From Bog-159 sp049511415 (GTDB lineage Bacteria > Acidobacteriota > Terriglobia > Bryobacterales > Bryobacteraceae), in NCBI GenBank assembly GCA_049511415.1, contig JBEKYC010000011.1, positions 53,870-117,869 of the forward strand: a DNA stretch of 64,000 bases, in the 5' to 3' direction. Below the pieces are notes generated by a model that saw only the letters and a program-made list of their open reading frames with translations, was not told the DNA's origin and searched no databases. Each line of letters begins with the position of its first letter. Position 1 is the stretch's first letter. Positions 16,123 to 25,406 of the stretch are shown here, piece by piece. The position numbers were made by a program, and so were the translations under genes.

Positions 16123-17134
16123 GTTCCAGTTGCTCGATTCGCTTTCTAAGTTCGCGCACGGTCTTCAGAATCTCCGGCAGTTTGGGAAAGGCGGTGATGG
16201 CGCGCAACCATTCGGTGGCGGCGAAAGCCGGAGAGCCGGAGATGCGCGATCCGGCGGGCACGTCGCCGCCCACGCCGCTTTGCGCGTAGACGATGACATC
16301 ATCATGGATCGTCAGATGGCCGGATATGCCGACCTGTCCGGCGAGCAATACGTTGCGCTCCAGAATGGAACTGCCGGCCAAGCCGGTTTGGGCACAAATG
16401 ATATTGTCCTCGCCGACGACGCAGGCATGGCCGATTTGAACGAGACTGTCGATTTTGGCTCCGCGTTTGACGCGGGTCTCGCCGACGGTGGCGCGATCCA
16501 CGGAGGTCAGGCTTTGCACTTCGACATCGTCCTCAATCACGGTGACGCCCGATTGCACAATTTTATAATGCGTGCCGTCGGCGCGCTTGGCGAATCCGAA
16601 GCCGTCGCCCCCCACCACCACACCATTTTGCAAAATCACGCGGTTGCCGATGCGGCAGTGTTCGCGCACGACGGCATGGGAATGGGCCAGGAAATCGTCG
16701 CCGACCTGGGCGCCTTCGTAGATCACGACGTGGGGATGGAGCACGGCATGGCGGCCGAGGCGGACGCGTTCGCCGACCACGGCAAAGGGTCCGATGGAAG
16801 CGCCCTCGGCGACCTCCGCGGTGGGCGCTACGAAGGCCAGGGGATGGATTCCCGGCGCGGGGCGCGGCGGCTGATAGAACAGCTCCAGAGCGCGGGCAAA
16901 ATCGAGGTAAGGATTTTGGGAGACGAGGCTGGCAGCCGGCGAGTCGGGCACGGGCGCGGAAACCAGGATGGCCGCGGCGCGCGAGTGTTTGACCTTGTGG
17001 GCATACTTGGGATTCGCCAGGAAGGTGAGATCGGCCGGGCCTGCATGCTCGATGCCGGCCACGCCCGTGATTTCGATTTCTCCGTCGCCCGAAAGTACGC
17101 AACCCAGGCGCGCGGCGATTTCGCGTAGTTTCAT
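16100..17134 (-). CDS. lpxD: UDP-3-O-acylglucosamine N-acyltransferase
   Basis: A 344-residue acyltransferase that adds the second hydroxyacyl chain during lipid A synthesis in the cytoplasm. The N-terminal uridine-binding domain (DGEIEITGVAGIEHAGPADL) is followed by a left-handed parallel beta-helix made of hexapeptide repeats (VAEGASIGPFAVVGERVRLG). The catalytic histidine region is LVQIGHACVVGEDNIICAQ. It lies between the HAD gene and the LOG gene, with 13-base spacing to the former. No other lpx genes are in the window. It shows that the organism makes lipid A. Confidence 0.95.
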   Translation of the reverse strand: MKLREIAARLGCVLSGDGEIEITGVAGIEHAGPADLTFLANPKYAHKVKHSRAAAILVSAPVPDSPAASLVSQNPYLDFARALELFYQPPRPAPGIHPLAFVAPTAEVAEGASIGPFAVVGERVRLGRHAVLHPHVVIYEGAQVGDDFLAHSHAVVREHCRIGNRVILQNGVVVGGDGFGFAKRADGTHYKIVQSGVTVIEDDVEVQSLTSVDRATVGETRVKRGAKIDSLVQIGHACVVGEDNIICAQTGLAGSSILERNVLLAGQVGISGHLTIHDDVIVYAQSGVGGDVPAGSRISGSPAFAATEWLRAITAFPKLPEILKTVRELRKRIEQLEHAKRQDS

Positions 17135-17147
17135 ACCAAGTTACAGA

Positions 17148-17795
17148 CTACCGTATCAGGCTGGTGAAGGCGTCCGGGGGCAGGTCGGCGAGGGAGGACG
17201 CGGCGATATCCGCGGGCAGTTGCAGGCCGTCGCGGCGCACGCCGATGCTGTGCATTCCGGCACGGCGCGCGGCTTCGATGCCGGCGGGGGCGTCTTCGAC
17301 CACGATGGAGCGCGCAGGCGGCACGCCCAGCCGCGAGGCGGCGAGAAGGAAGACCTGCGGATCGGGTTTGCCGCGCTGCACGTCCTCGGCTGAAGCGGTG
17401 GCCTGGAACTGATCCGCCAACCCAATGGCCTCCATGACGACATCAATGTTCAGGCGAGGAGCCGATGAGGCTACGGCTTGCAACCAGCCGTCCGTGTGCA
17501 GGCGGCGGACCCATTCGGCGGCGCCGGGCAGGGGTTCGATATGATCGCGGCGCACGAGGTTGCGATACAACTCTTCCTTGGCGTCGCCGATGCGGGCGAT
17601 GCGCTGCGAGTCGATATCCGGGCCGAGCCAGCTTTTCAGGATGGCATCGTTGCGCCAACCGAAGGTGGCGCGAAACTGATCGAAGGTCAGGGCGACACCT
17701 TCGGCGGACATGGTGTCGCGCCAGGCGAGCCAGTGCTGCTGTTCGGAATCGACGAGTGTTCCATCCAGGTCCCAAAGGACGGCGCGGGATGCCAC
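17148..17795 (-). CDS. HAD-superfamily hydrolase (beta-phosphoglucomutase-like)
   Basis: A 215-residue subclass I HAD enzyme starting at GTG. Motif I is LWDLDGTLVDS (Asp9 nucleophile, Asp11 acid/base). Motif II is AVASSAPR, motif III the Lys of GKPDPQVFLLAA, and motif IV VVEDAPAGIEAARRAG. These fit phosphoglucomutase/phosphatase relatives acting on sugar phosphates. The substrate is not readable from sequence. It lies between the metal efflux pump and lpxD on the same strand with short gaps, perhaps as part of one long transcript. Confidence 0.87.
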   Translation of the reverse strand: MASRAVLWDLDGTLVDSEQQHWLAWRDTMSAEGVALTFDQFRATFGWRNDAILKSWLGPDIDSQRIARIGDAKEELYRNLVRRDHIEPLPGAAEWVRRLHTDGWLQAVASSAPRLNIDVVMEAIGLADQFQATASAEDVQRGKPDPQVFLLAASRLGVPPARSIVVEDAPAGIEAARRAGMHSIGVRRDGLQLPADIAASSLADLPPDAFTSLIR

Positions 17796-17817
17796 CCGCG
17801 CATTCTAACACCAACAG

Positions 17818-20800
17818 CTAGATTTCCGCGGGAGCGTCAGAATCGAGCACGCTGCGGGCCTCATCCAGCGAGGGCAGATGGTCGGTGGGTCGAGCCCACC
17901 ACACATAGAATGTCGGCAGGAGGAACGTGCTCATCACCAGATCGACGATCAAGCCGCCCACGATGACGATGGCGAAGGGGCGCTGGGAGTCGGAGCCAAT
18001 GGCGTGAGAAAGAGCCGCGGGCAAGAGGCCCAGGGTAGCCACCAGCATGGTCATCATGATGGGCCGCAGCCGCCGTACAGCGCCACGAATGGCCGCCTCC
18101 TCGATGGAGAGACCGCGGGCGCGCAACTGGTTGATGTACTCCACCATGATTACGCCCGTTTGCACCGATGCTCCAAACAGGGCCATGAATCCGACACCGG
18201 CGGAGACGCTGAAATGCGTGCCCGTAATATAGAGCGCCAGCAGTCCGCCGACACGCGCCACGCCCACGTTGACCAGGTGCAGGCAGGCCCACTTGGCAGA
18301 ACCGAAAGCGGCGTAAATGATCATGAAGATGAAGAATATCGTCAGGGGCACGATGATGAACAAACGTGCCTCGGCCCGCTTCTGACTTTCGTATTCGCCT
18401 TCCCAATTGATGTGGTAACCGGGCGGGAGTTTCACCTGGGCGTTGACCTTGCGGATGGCTTCCTCGACAGCGCCGCCGAGGTCGCGCCCGCGGACGCTGT
18501 ACTTGATGGGCACGTAGCGCTGGCTGGCTTCGCGGTAGATCTCCGAACCCCCGTCGGGCTCGTCCATGCGGGTAAGTTGGGCGAGCGAGACACGTTCGCC
18601 GGAGGGCGCCAACAGACGGATGTCGCGAATGGCTTCGCGGGTACTGCGATACTGCGGCAGATAGCGCATTACCAGGTCGTAGCGCTGCTCCCCCTGCAGG
18701 ACCTGAGTGAGAGCATTGCCGCCGACGGCCGTCTGAATGGCGTCCTGCACATCCGCCACGTTGATCTGGTAGCGGGCGGCCTGCGGGCGGTCCACGGTGA
18801 CGTTCAGGTTCGGCTGTCCGAGCACGTGAAAGAGTCCAAGATCTTCGATGCCTTTTACGGAGCGCATGATGTTGACGATCTGCTCGCCTTTTTCCTCCAG
18901 GAGATGCAGATCGTCGCCGTACACTTTGGTGGAAAGCTGCCCCTTGACGCCGCTGACGGCTTCTTCCATGTTGTCGGAGATCGGTTGCGAGAAGTTCCAG
19001 ATGGCGCCCGGTATCTTCTCCAACTCGTGGTTCATGGCGGCGATGAGGGCGTCTTTGTTTTCGTGGAATACCGGGCGCCACTGTTCCTTGGGTTTGAGGT
19101 CGACGAAGTACTCGGTGTTGAAGAAACTGGTGGTGTCGGAGCCGTCGTCGGGACGCCCTTCCTGGCTGGAGCATTGCGGCACTTCCGGAAAAGAGCACAG
19201 CGTAATGCGGGCGCGATTCGATACACGGATGGCCTCCGCCGCGGAAGTGCTGGGCGCCAGAGTGCCGCGCACCCAGAGCGCGCCTTCGTCGAGGTGCGGC
19301 AGGAACTCCGAGCCAATCCGTTCACCTTCCAAGAGCCATAGGCTGCAAGCGACCGCACACAGGGAGGCGGCCACCATCACCCAGCGGTGGCGGACAGTCC
19401 AGGTGACGGCGTGTTGGTAGATTCGGGTGATCCAGACCAGCACGGGATTCTGCCATTCAGGCGTCTCCTTGCGGAACATGAAACTCGCCAGCACCGGCGC
19501 AACTGTCATGGAGAAGATTACCGCTCCCAACAACGCGAAGGCCACCGTCCAGGCCATGGGGCGGAAGAGCCTGCCTTCCACGCGCTGCAGGGTGAAGATG
19601 GGCAGGTAAGCCGTAATGATGATGGTGATGGCGTAGAAGACGGGCCGCTGCACTTCGTGCGCGGAAGCGCGAATTCTGTCGGGTATCGACTTGGTGGTTT
19701 CCTCGTGATGACCCAGGTGGCGCACGATGTTTTCCACCATGACGACGGCTCCGTCAACCACCATGCCGAAATCCAAGGCTCCGAGGGAGAGAAGATTCGC
19801 CGGGATATGACTGGCGTTGAGAAGAATGGATGCGAACAGCAGAGAGAACGGGATGGTGAGAGCCACGATGATGGCGCCGCGGATGTTGCCCAGAAACAGC
19901 ATGAGCACGATTGTCACCAGCAGGAAGCCTTCGGTGAGATTGTGCAGCACGGTATGGGTGGTGAAGTGCACCAGATCGCTGCGGTCGATCATGGGAGCCA
20001 CCTTCACGCCCGGCGGCAGGATGTAGCTGTTGAGCTCCTCGACCTTCTTGTGGATGCCTTTGAGGGCGGTGTCCGCATCGGCTCCTTTGCGCAGGAGCAC
20101 GATCCCGGAGACCACGTCGTCGTTATCGACGATTTTGCCGTCTTCGCGGTGATAGGCGCGCGCGAACTGGCCGAGGCGGATCTTGGGGCCTTGGGAAACA
20201 ACGGCGATGTCCCGCATGCGCAAGGCGGTTCCGGCCTTGGTGAGGATCACTGTGTTTTCGATATCGCGCACGTTGCCGACGAGACCGACCTCGCGCACGT
20301 TGACCTGTTGCAAACCCTGGTCGATGAAACTGCCTCCCGCATTCACGTTGTTATTGGTGATCTGCTGTTCCACCTGTGACAGGCTCAAGCCGTAGGAGAT
20401 GAGCTTATCCGGATCGATGCGGACCTGATATTCCCGCGTGGGACCTCCGAAGCTGGCCACGTCCACCACATTGGGCACCTGCTTGAAGTTCTTTTCGACG
20501 ATCCAATCCTCGATGGATTTCAGGTCCATCGGGTCATATTGCGGATTGGTGGTGCGCAGGGTGAAGAAGTAGATCTGGCCGGCGGGACTCCAGTCGGTTT
20601 GCAGTTGGGGCGCTACGCCGGCGGCCACGGCGGCGGGCGGGAGGTTGACCTGGGAAATCCGTTCGAGGGCGCGCTCGCGATTCCAGTTGTTGTCGGAACC
20701 ATCTTCGAAGATCAGCTTGATGTCGGAGAGCCCGAACAGCGAGAAGGAGCGCAGGTGAACCAGCTCGGGGATGCCGTTCATGGCGATCTCAAGCGGAATG

Positions 20801-20997
20801 GTCACCTGCTGCTCCATCTGCTCGGCGGAGATACCGGCCCACTGGGTGACAATCTCGACGTAGTTATCGGCCACGTCGGGATAGGCGTCGATGGGGAGGG
20901 CATGAAACGAGACAACGCCTCCCGCCACCAACAAAAGCGCGAATGCCAAAACGAAGAAGCGCTTGTTCAGCGCGAAGTCGACAGCCCGGCGAATCAT
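17818..20997 (-). CDS. CusA/CzcA-type heavy-metal efflux RND pump
   Basis: A 1059-residue inner-membrane proton/metal antiporter. It has the usual RND duplication: large periplasmic loops after TM1 and TM7, and 12 membrane segments. The signature of the heavy-metal branch in TM4, LDFGMVVDGAVVMVEN, is present, with the acidic residues needed for proton relay. It should form a trimer that takes Cu/Ag or Co/Zn/Cd from the periplasm and passes it to the adjacent adaptor and TolC-like channel. The metal specificity is not determined here. It directly abuts the adaptor stop, as expected for a cus/czc operon. Confidence 0.93.
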   Translation of the reverse strand: MIRRAVDFALNKRFFVLAFALLLVAGGVVSFHALPIDAYPDVADNYVEIVTQWAGISAEQMEQQVTIPLEIAMNGIPELVHLRSFSLFGLSDIKLIFEDGSDNNWNRERALERISQVNLPPAAVAAGVAPQLQTDWSPAGQIYFFTLRTTNPQYDPMDLKSIEDWIVEKNFKQVPNVVDVASFGGPTREYQVRIDPDKLISYGLSLSQVEQQITNNNVNAGGSFIDQGLQQVNVREVGLVGNVRDIENTVILTKAGTALRMRDIAVVSQGPKIRLGQFARAYHREDGKIVDNDDVVSGIVLLRKGADADTALKGIHKKVEELNSYILPPGVKVAPMIDRSDLVHFTTHTVLHNLTEGFLLVTIVLMLFLGNIRGAIIVALTIPFSLLFASILLNASHIPANLLSLGALDFGMVVDGAVVMVENIVRHLGHHEETTKSIPDRIRASAHEVQRPVFYAITIIITAYLPIFTLQRVEGRLFRPMAWTVAFALLGAVIFSMTVAPVLASFMFRKETPEWQNPVLVWITRIYQHAVTWTVRHRWVMVAASLCAVACSLWLLEGERIGSEFLPHLDEGALWVRGTLAPSTSAAEAIRVSNRARITLCSFPEVPQCSSQEGRPDDGSDTTSFFNTEYFVDLKPKEQWRPVFHENKDALIAAMNHELEKIPGAIWNFSQPISDNMEEAVSGVKGQLSTKVYGDDLHLLEEKGEQIVNIMRSVKGIEDLGLFHVLGQPNLNVTVDRPQAARYQINVADVQDAIQTAVGGNALTQVLQGEQRYDLVMRYLPQYRSTREAIRDIRLLAPSGERVSLAQLTRMDEPDGGSEIYREASQRYVPIKYSVRGRDLGGAVEEAIRKVNAQVKLPPGYHINWEGEYESQKRAEARLFIIVPLTIFFIFMIIYAAFGSAKWACLHLVNVGVARVGGLLALYITGTHFSVSAGVGFMALFGASVQTGVIMVEYINQLRARGLSIEEAAIRGAVRRLRPIMMTMLVATLGLLPAALSHAIGSDSQRPFAIVIVGGLIVDLVMSTFLLPTFYVWWARPTDHLPSLDEARSVLDSDAPAEI

Positions 20998-22134
20998 TTA
21001 TTGCTCCGCTGTGTTTTGCAAGACGAGCGCATTGGTAACTACCGGCTCGCCCGGCTTGAGACCCGAAACCACTTCCTGCATATCGCCCGGCAGCATAATG
21101 CCGCTAGAGACCTCCAGGCGCCGGAAATGCCCGTTTCCGGCCGGTGTGTAAACCCATTCGCGGTCGTGCAGATGCAAGATGGCGGTGGCCGGCACTACGG
21201 CATGCTTCTCGGCCACCGCTCCATGGAACGTGGCCGTGACGAACATGCCGAGGCGCATGAGGCTGGGATTCTCCACCTCCAGCCGGACCTTGGCGGTGCG
21301 AATATTCGGGTCGAGAATAGGTCCGATGTTGCCGATGCGAGCTTTCAGGACGCGGTTGGGAAAGGCATTCAGATGGATATCGGCGTATTCGTTGAGATGG
21401 ACCTGGCCCATATCGTTCTCGTATACATCGCAGATGATCCACACATGCGACAGGTCGGATATGGTGAACGGATTCGGTGGAGTGAGCGCCTGGACCCCCG
21501 ATGAGATGGTGATCTCCTGATCCGTGATCACGCCTGTGGCCGGGGCGAAAATAGAGACCGACCCGTCCGGATGATCCGGATCGGCGCCGAGCTGGTGCAG
21601 GTGCTCCTCCGCGGTCTGCAGAACCACAATCGCGTCGTCCTCGGCGTTTTCCGCGACCTCCAGGGCACTTTTGGGGATCGCGCCGCCATCGTACAGAATC
21701 TTCGAGCGATTGAGTTGTACCTTGGTCAGCTTTTCATTAGCTACGGCTTGCCGGTAATCGGAGAACGCGCCGGATATATCCGTGCTGCGCAGCTTGAAGA
21801 GAAGCTGGCCCTTTTTGACTTCGTCGCCGAGGCGGGCGTCGATCTCAACTACCCGTCCCGAACCGAGCGAAATCACGGGCACCTGACGGGACACGTCGGC
21901 GCTCACTACGCCGGTCACGTTCAATTCCGGGGAGGCGACGTGCTCGCCGGCGGTGGTGAAGGGAAAGTGCTCCGGGTGATCCACCTTGAAGTTATTTACG
22001 TCGATCTCGGGCTCGACCACGGCTGCCGGGGGCGCGCCGCCCTGCGTGGCCGCCGCGACTTTCCGGTCGCACCCGGTAAAGGAAACCAGCACAGACAAAC
22101 ACAGACTGGCTTCCAAGATAAACCAGCGATTCAT
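20998..22134 (-). CDS. Periplasmic adaptor of the metal RND system (CusB/CzcB-like)
   Basis: A 378-residue membrane fusion protein. The N-terminus is a signal peptide with a likely lipobox (LVSFTGCDRK), so it may be a lipoprotein. The core shows a barrel-sandwich hybrid half (SLGSGRVVEIDARLGDEVKK), a helical hairpin (SDYRQAVANEKLTKVQLNRS), the second half-motif IFAPATGVITDQEITISSGV, and a beta-barrel domain (LRLGMFVTATF). It links the pump to the outer-membrane channel. The ATG overlaps the upstream TolC gene's TGA and its own stop abuts cusA. Confidence 0.9.
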   Translation of the reverse strand: MNRWFILEASLCLSVLVSFTGCDRKVAAATQGGAPPAAVVEPEIDVNNFKVDHPEHFPFTTAGEHVASPELNVTGVVSADVSRQVPVISLGSGRVVEIDARLGDEVKKGQLLFKLRSTDISGAFSDYRQAVANEKLTKVQLNRSKILYDGGAIPKSALEVAENAEDDAIVVLQTAEEHLHQLGADPDHPDGSVSIFAPATGVITDQEITISSGVQALTPPNPFTISDLSHVWIICDVYENDMGQVHLNEYADIHLNAFPNRVLKARIGNIGPILDPNIRTAKVRLEVENPSLMRLGMFVTATFHGAVAEKHAVVPATAILHLHDREWVYTPAGNGHFRRLEVSSGIMLPGDMQEVVSGLKPGEPVVTNALVLQNTAEQ

Positions 22135-23426
22135 TGTATAACCTCCCGGCCGGCCGCCATGTTCATTTGGGCCGCCGCTGTCAAATAAGAGCCAATCAGA
22201 TTCAGATACGCCAGGCGAACATCCCGATAAGCCTTTTCCGCGTCCAGGTAATCCAATAGAGAGGCGCCGCCGTTGCGGTAAGAGAAGGTGACGCGGTCGC
22301 GCGTATCTTCGGCCAGCTTCAGGTACCTGTCTTTGTATGGCCGTAACAGGTTCACCGCGCTGATCAACGTGACATAAGCGGAATCGACGTCGCTGAATAC
22401 CTGCGCCCGGGCGGCATCGAGGAGCCGCTCGTTACGGCCGATATCGATCCGGGTGCGCGCCTTCTCGCCCTGGTTGCGATCGAAGATGCGCAGTGGAATG
22501 GAAACGCTCACTCCCATGTAGACCGGAATGGGCGGATTGCGCGCGAAATCGACGCTGAAAGTGGGATCGGTGGAACCGTTGGCGACGGCCAGATCGTAGT
22601 TGGTCTTGGCCAGCGTTACCGATTGCACGGCGGCCTTCAGATCCGGCCGGGTGTCGAGGGCGATGTTCCGGAACTCCTGCATGGGCATCAATTGGTCAGT
22701 GAAGTCAAACGGACCGGACACATCGAACTGCTCGATGGGGGTGCGATCGTTCAGAAGCAGCAGAACCTGAATTTTGGAGGTCCGGAGATTGACTATGGCT
22801 GTTTCGAAGTCGGATTCGAATTGGACGCGCTGCAGTTCCAGACGGTCGAGATCCACTTGCGCCAGGTCACCGGCTTTGAAGCGGGCGCGGCTTACGCTGA
22901 GCTCGTGGTCCCAATATTCGAGGTTCTGTTTAGCGTTTTCGAGGACCGCCTTGGCCTGCAGGGTCTGCACGAAGGCGCTACGCAAATTGAAGATCAAACC
23001 GCGTTCCTGATCGTGGTAGGTGGAGGCGGTGATATCGGTGGTTTCCTTGGCGCTTTCGAGGCGCAACTCGCGCTTATGGCGGCGCTCGTGCAGATAGCTG
23101 AACGAAGCGCTGGGCAGGGCGTACGCGAACGGAGCGTAGGCGTCCGCGCCGCCGCTGGGTGGAGCTTGCTTGCTAAAAGGGTTGATCTGATCGAGCGTCG
23201 CCGAAAAATCCGGGTTTGGGCGAAGGTATGCGGTGACTTCCTCGGCCTTGGATTCATCGATATTGAGTTGGGCAGCCTTCAAAGTTGGATTGGCTGCTTC
23301 AAATTTATCCTTGACCTGCTGCCAAGTAAGCGCGGTTTGGGCATAGAGAGCTGCTGGAATACTCGCGGTGACAAGAAACGCCGTCAGTTTCGGCACGTTC
23401 ACGACGATAACTCGCCCGGAAGGCAA
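22131..23426 (-). CDS. TolC-family outer-membrane channel of the metal RND system
   Basis: A 431-residue TolC/CusC relative. The start is uncertain: TTG at 23426 gives the longest form; GTG at 23402 or 23396 is more likely, because a signal peptide (KLTAFLVTASIPAALYAQ) begins just after it. The body has the two long coiled-coil repeats typical of the family (NQGEKARTRIDIGRNERLLD, and YNYR-like SYRNGGASLLDYLDAEKAYR at the C-terminal end). It forms the outer-membrane exit duct for the adaptor and pump. It is first in the operon and divergent from the response regulator at 23605, with a palindrome-rich region between them. Confidence 0.88.
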   Translation of the reverse strand: MPSGRVIVVNVPKLTAFLVTASIPAALYAQTALTWQQVKDKFEAANPTLKAAQLNIDESKAEEVTAYLRPNPDFSATLDQINPFSKQAPPSGGADAYAPFAYALPSASFSYLHERRHKRELRLESAKETTDITASTYHDQERGLIFNLRSAFVQTLQAKAVLENAKQNLEYWDHELSVSRARFKAGDLAQVDLDRLELQRVQFESDFETAIVNLRTSKIQVLLLLNDRTPIEQFDVSGPFDFTDQLMPMQEFRNIALDTRPDLKAAVQSVTLAKTNYDLAVANGSTDPTFSVDFARNPPIPVYMGVSVSIPLRIFDRNQGEKARTRIDIGRNERLLDAARAQVFSDVDSAYVTLISAVNLLRPYKDRYLKLAEDTRDRVTFSYRNGGASLLDYLDAEKAYRDVRLAYLNLIGSYLTAAAQMNMAAGREVIQ

Positions 23427-23604
23427 AGGCAGGATATCTTATGTCCCCGGCGGGACATTCTTTCGACTGGGGCCAACCGTCGCCAGTCGAACGATCAGTC
23501 GTTGCGACAGGCGCGCGATCTTTCGGACAGGGATATTGGCGGGCGCGGGGGCGTGGCGTAGTATGAGAGGCACGCGAGTTTGCCGCCACGAATGGGACTC
23601 GGCT
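23427..23604. promoter_or_regulatory. Divergent control region with several inverted repeats
   Basis: The gap between the efflux operon and the response regulator holds three inverted repeats in 63 bases: ATGTCCC-CGGC-GGGACAT (23441-23458), TTCGACTGG with CCAGTCGAA (23462-23470 and 23483-23491), and AACGA-TCAG-TCGTT (23490-23503). They sit where both promoters should lie and are good operator candidates for the divergent regulator or a metal sensor. Confidence 0.55.
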
Positions 23605-24354
23605 ATGAAGGATCCAACAGATAAAGATTCGATTCGGCTCGTCCTGCTCGACGATCAGGTGCTGCTTCGGGCGGGCATCGCCCGGCTGTTAGCCGCGGAA
23701 CCCGGTTTCGAAGTGGTCGGTGAGTACGGCTCGCCAATTGAGGCGATGGAAGTATTGCGCAGTAGTACCGCGGACCTCATCTTGTTGGACTTTGACCTCG
23801 GCGTCAATGAAGACGAAGGGTTTATGGCGGCGGCGCGCGCGGCCGGTTATCGGGGCCGGTTCTTGATCGTGGCCGGCACGTCGGATGTTATGGAAGACTC
23901 AGCACGCGCCTTGAAGTTGGGGGCATCCGGCATTTTTCTAAAATCGGAGCCACCCGAACGGTTGGTGCGAGCCATCCGGTATGTGGCCGGCGGAGCTCTA
24001 TGGCTGGACCAGCGAGTCTTGCAGCGTCTGGCGGACCGGTTTATTTCCGACCAACCTCCGACCTCCAGCGAGCGAAGGTACCGGGATTTGAGCGATCGGG
24101 AACGACGGGTATTACAGGGTGTGATCGGCGGTCTTACAAATAAGAAGATCGCCGGAAGCATGGCCCTTTCCGAGGGATCCGTGAAAAACCTACTGCAGGG
24201 CTTATTCGCCAAAGCCGGAGTGAGGACACGGAGCCAATTGGTGCGCGTGACGCTACAGGGCTCGTTGTGGAAACCAAGGCAGTTAGCAGAACTTGAAGCG
24301 AGCGCGGCTTCGCCAACCGGCAATCAACCGGATAGTCATTTGATTACGGCCTAA
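23605..24354 (+). CDS. NarL/FixJ-type response regulator
   Basis: A 249-residue two-component regulator. The receiver domain starts at IRLVLLDDQVLLRAG, with phospho-acceptor Asp62 in ADLILLDFDLG and the conserved Lys of GIFLKSE. A LuxR-type HTH follows (LSDRERRVLQGVIGGLTNKK, SEGSVKNLLQGLFAKAGVRT). The start ATG at 23605 matches the start of the fold; the frame upstream is open but unneeded. It is divergent from the efflux operon and convergent with a membrane regulator carrying a very similar HTH. A role in efflux control is likely from position. No histidine kinase is adjacent. Confidence 0.88.
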   Translation: MKDPTDKDSIRLVLLDDQVLLRAGIARLLAAEPGFEVVGEYGSPIEAMEVLRSSTADLILLDFDLGVNEDEGFMAAARAAGYRGRFLIVAGTSDVMEDSARALKLGASGIFLKSEPPERLVRAIRYVAGGALWLDQRVLQRLADRFISDQPPTSSERRYRDLSDRERRVLQGVIGGLTNKKIAGSMALSEGSVKNLLQGLFAKAGVRTRSQLVRVTLQGSLWKPRQLAELEASAASPTGNQPDSHLITA

Positions 24355-24365
24355 AATCGAGTGGG

Positions 24366-25271
24366 TTACAGAATACTCCGGTATTGCTCGATGGCGACAC
24401 GGACAAGCTGGCTGCGTGTGCGGACGCCAGTCTTGGCGAACAATTGCTGGAGGGTGTTTTTGACGGCGCTCTCGGAGATCTCCATGCGGGCGGCGATTTC
24501 TTTATTGGCCAAGCCTTGCACAAGCAAGCGTACGACTTCGGTCTCGCGATTGGTCAACACCGCGCCGTCTCGGGTCTCGGCCGAGGGCGCGTTCGACAGA
24601 GCCGCGGCTTCCTCCTCCGCGCCCGTCGCGATGATGGCAGCGACCTTTGGAGCCGGGCCTTCCTTATATGTGGAAAACCATACGTCGGCCGTGAAAGACT
24701 CGCCGTTGCCGCGGTGACCGCGGCACTGCATGGACGCGCGGAACTGGGGGGCCTCCTCCCAGCGCAGGGCGTGGTGCAGCTCCGGCAAAAAGGCGGCGAT
24801 GGGATTGCCGATCAGTTGTCCGTTGCGCGGCGCCATCAAATCGAACGCGGCGCGGTTGGCCAGTTCGATGAAGCCGCGCTCGTCCACGGTGACAATGGCC
24901 GCGGGGCTGGTTTCGACCAACGCTTTGAGCCTTGCCTGGGCCTGCGTGCTGAAGCGGCGGTTACGAACCAGTTCTCCAACGAACAGGCCGCAGCCGGCCA
25001 AGGCCAGCGTTTCGAAAGCCAGCCGAACGAACGATTGATTGAGGGAGCTGAAGACTTCGGCCAAGCCTGCACAGGCGAAGCCCAACAACGCGACCAGCCA
25101 TCGCGGAAGAAAGGCAGCCGAAAGCATGATGGGGAATAAATACAGGAACCCCAGAGAGACATAGGGCTCGGTCCGCCAATCCACAACGGCGACCACGAGC
25201 ACGATGATGGCACTGACTGTCAAAACACGTGTGCGGTTCCGCAGATCCCACAGCCGGTCCAATGGTATCAT
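24366..25271 (-). CDS. Membrane-bound PAS-LuxR regulator
   Basis: A 301-residue protein with three parts: an N-terminal membrane module of about four segments (VSAIIVLVVAVVDW, LYLFPIMLSAAFLP, LVALLGFACAGLAEVF, and one near ETLALAGCGLFVGELV); a PAS domain near residues 110-210 (LVETSPAAIVTVDERGFIEL); and a C-terminal LuxR HTH (LTNRETEVVRLLVQGLANKE, SESAVKNTLQQLFAKTGVRT). It could be a one-component regulator acting from the membrane. It is tail-to-tail with the response regulator. The PAS ligand is unknown. Confidence 0.82.
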   Translation of the reverse strand: MIPLDRLWDLRNRTRVLTVSAIIVLVVAVVDWRTEPYVSLGFLYLFPIMLSAAFLPRWLVALLGFACAGLAEVFSSLNQSFVRLAFETLALAGCGLFVGELVRNRRFSTQAQARLKALVETSPAAIVTVDERGFIELANRAAFDLMAPRNGQLIGNPIAAFLPELHHALRWEEAPQFRASMQCRGHRGNGESFTADVWFSTYKEGPAPKVAAIIATGAEEEAAALSNAPSAETRDGAVLTNRETEVVRLLVQGLANKEIAARMEISESAVKNTLQQLFAKTGVRTRSQLVRVAIEQYRSIL

Positions 25272-25406
25272 GAGCGAACTTATCGATTATCCCGCGCTTT
25301 GTCGAGCCAAGACGCATATCAAAAGATACCCTCGGAAGATAGCGGCGGTTGTCAGATCGTCCGGTGGGTGACAGCCAGCCATGACCGAATGGTGGGACTC
25401 AAAAGA

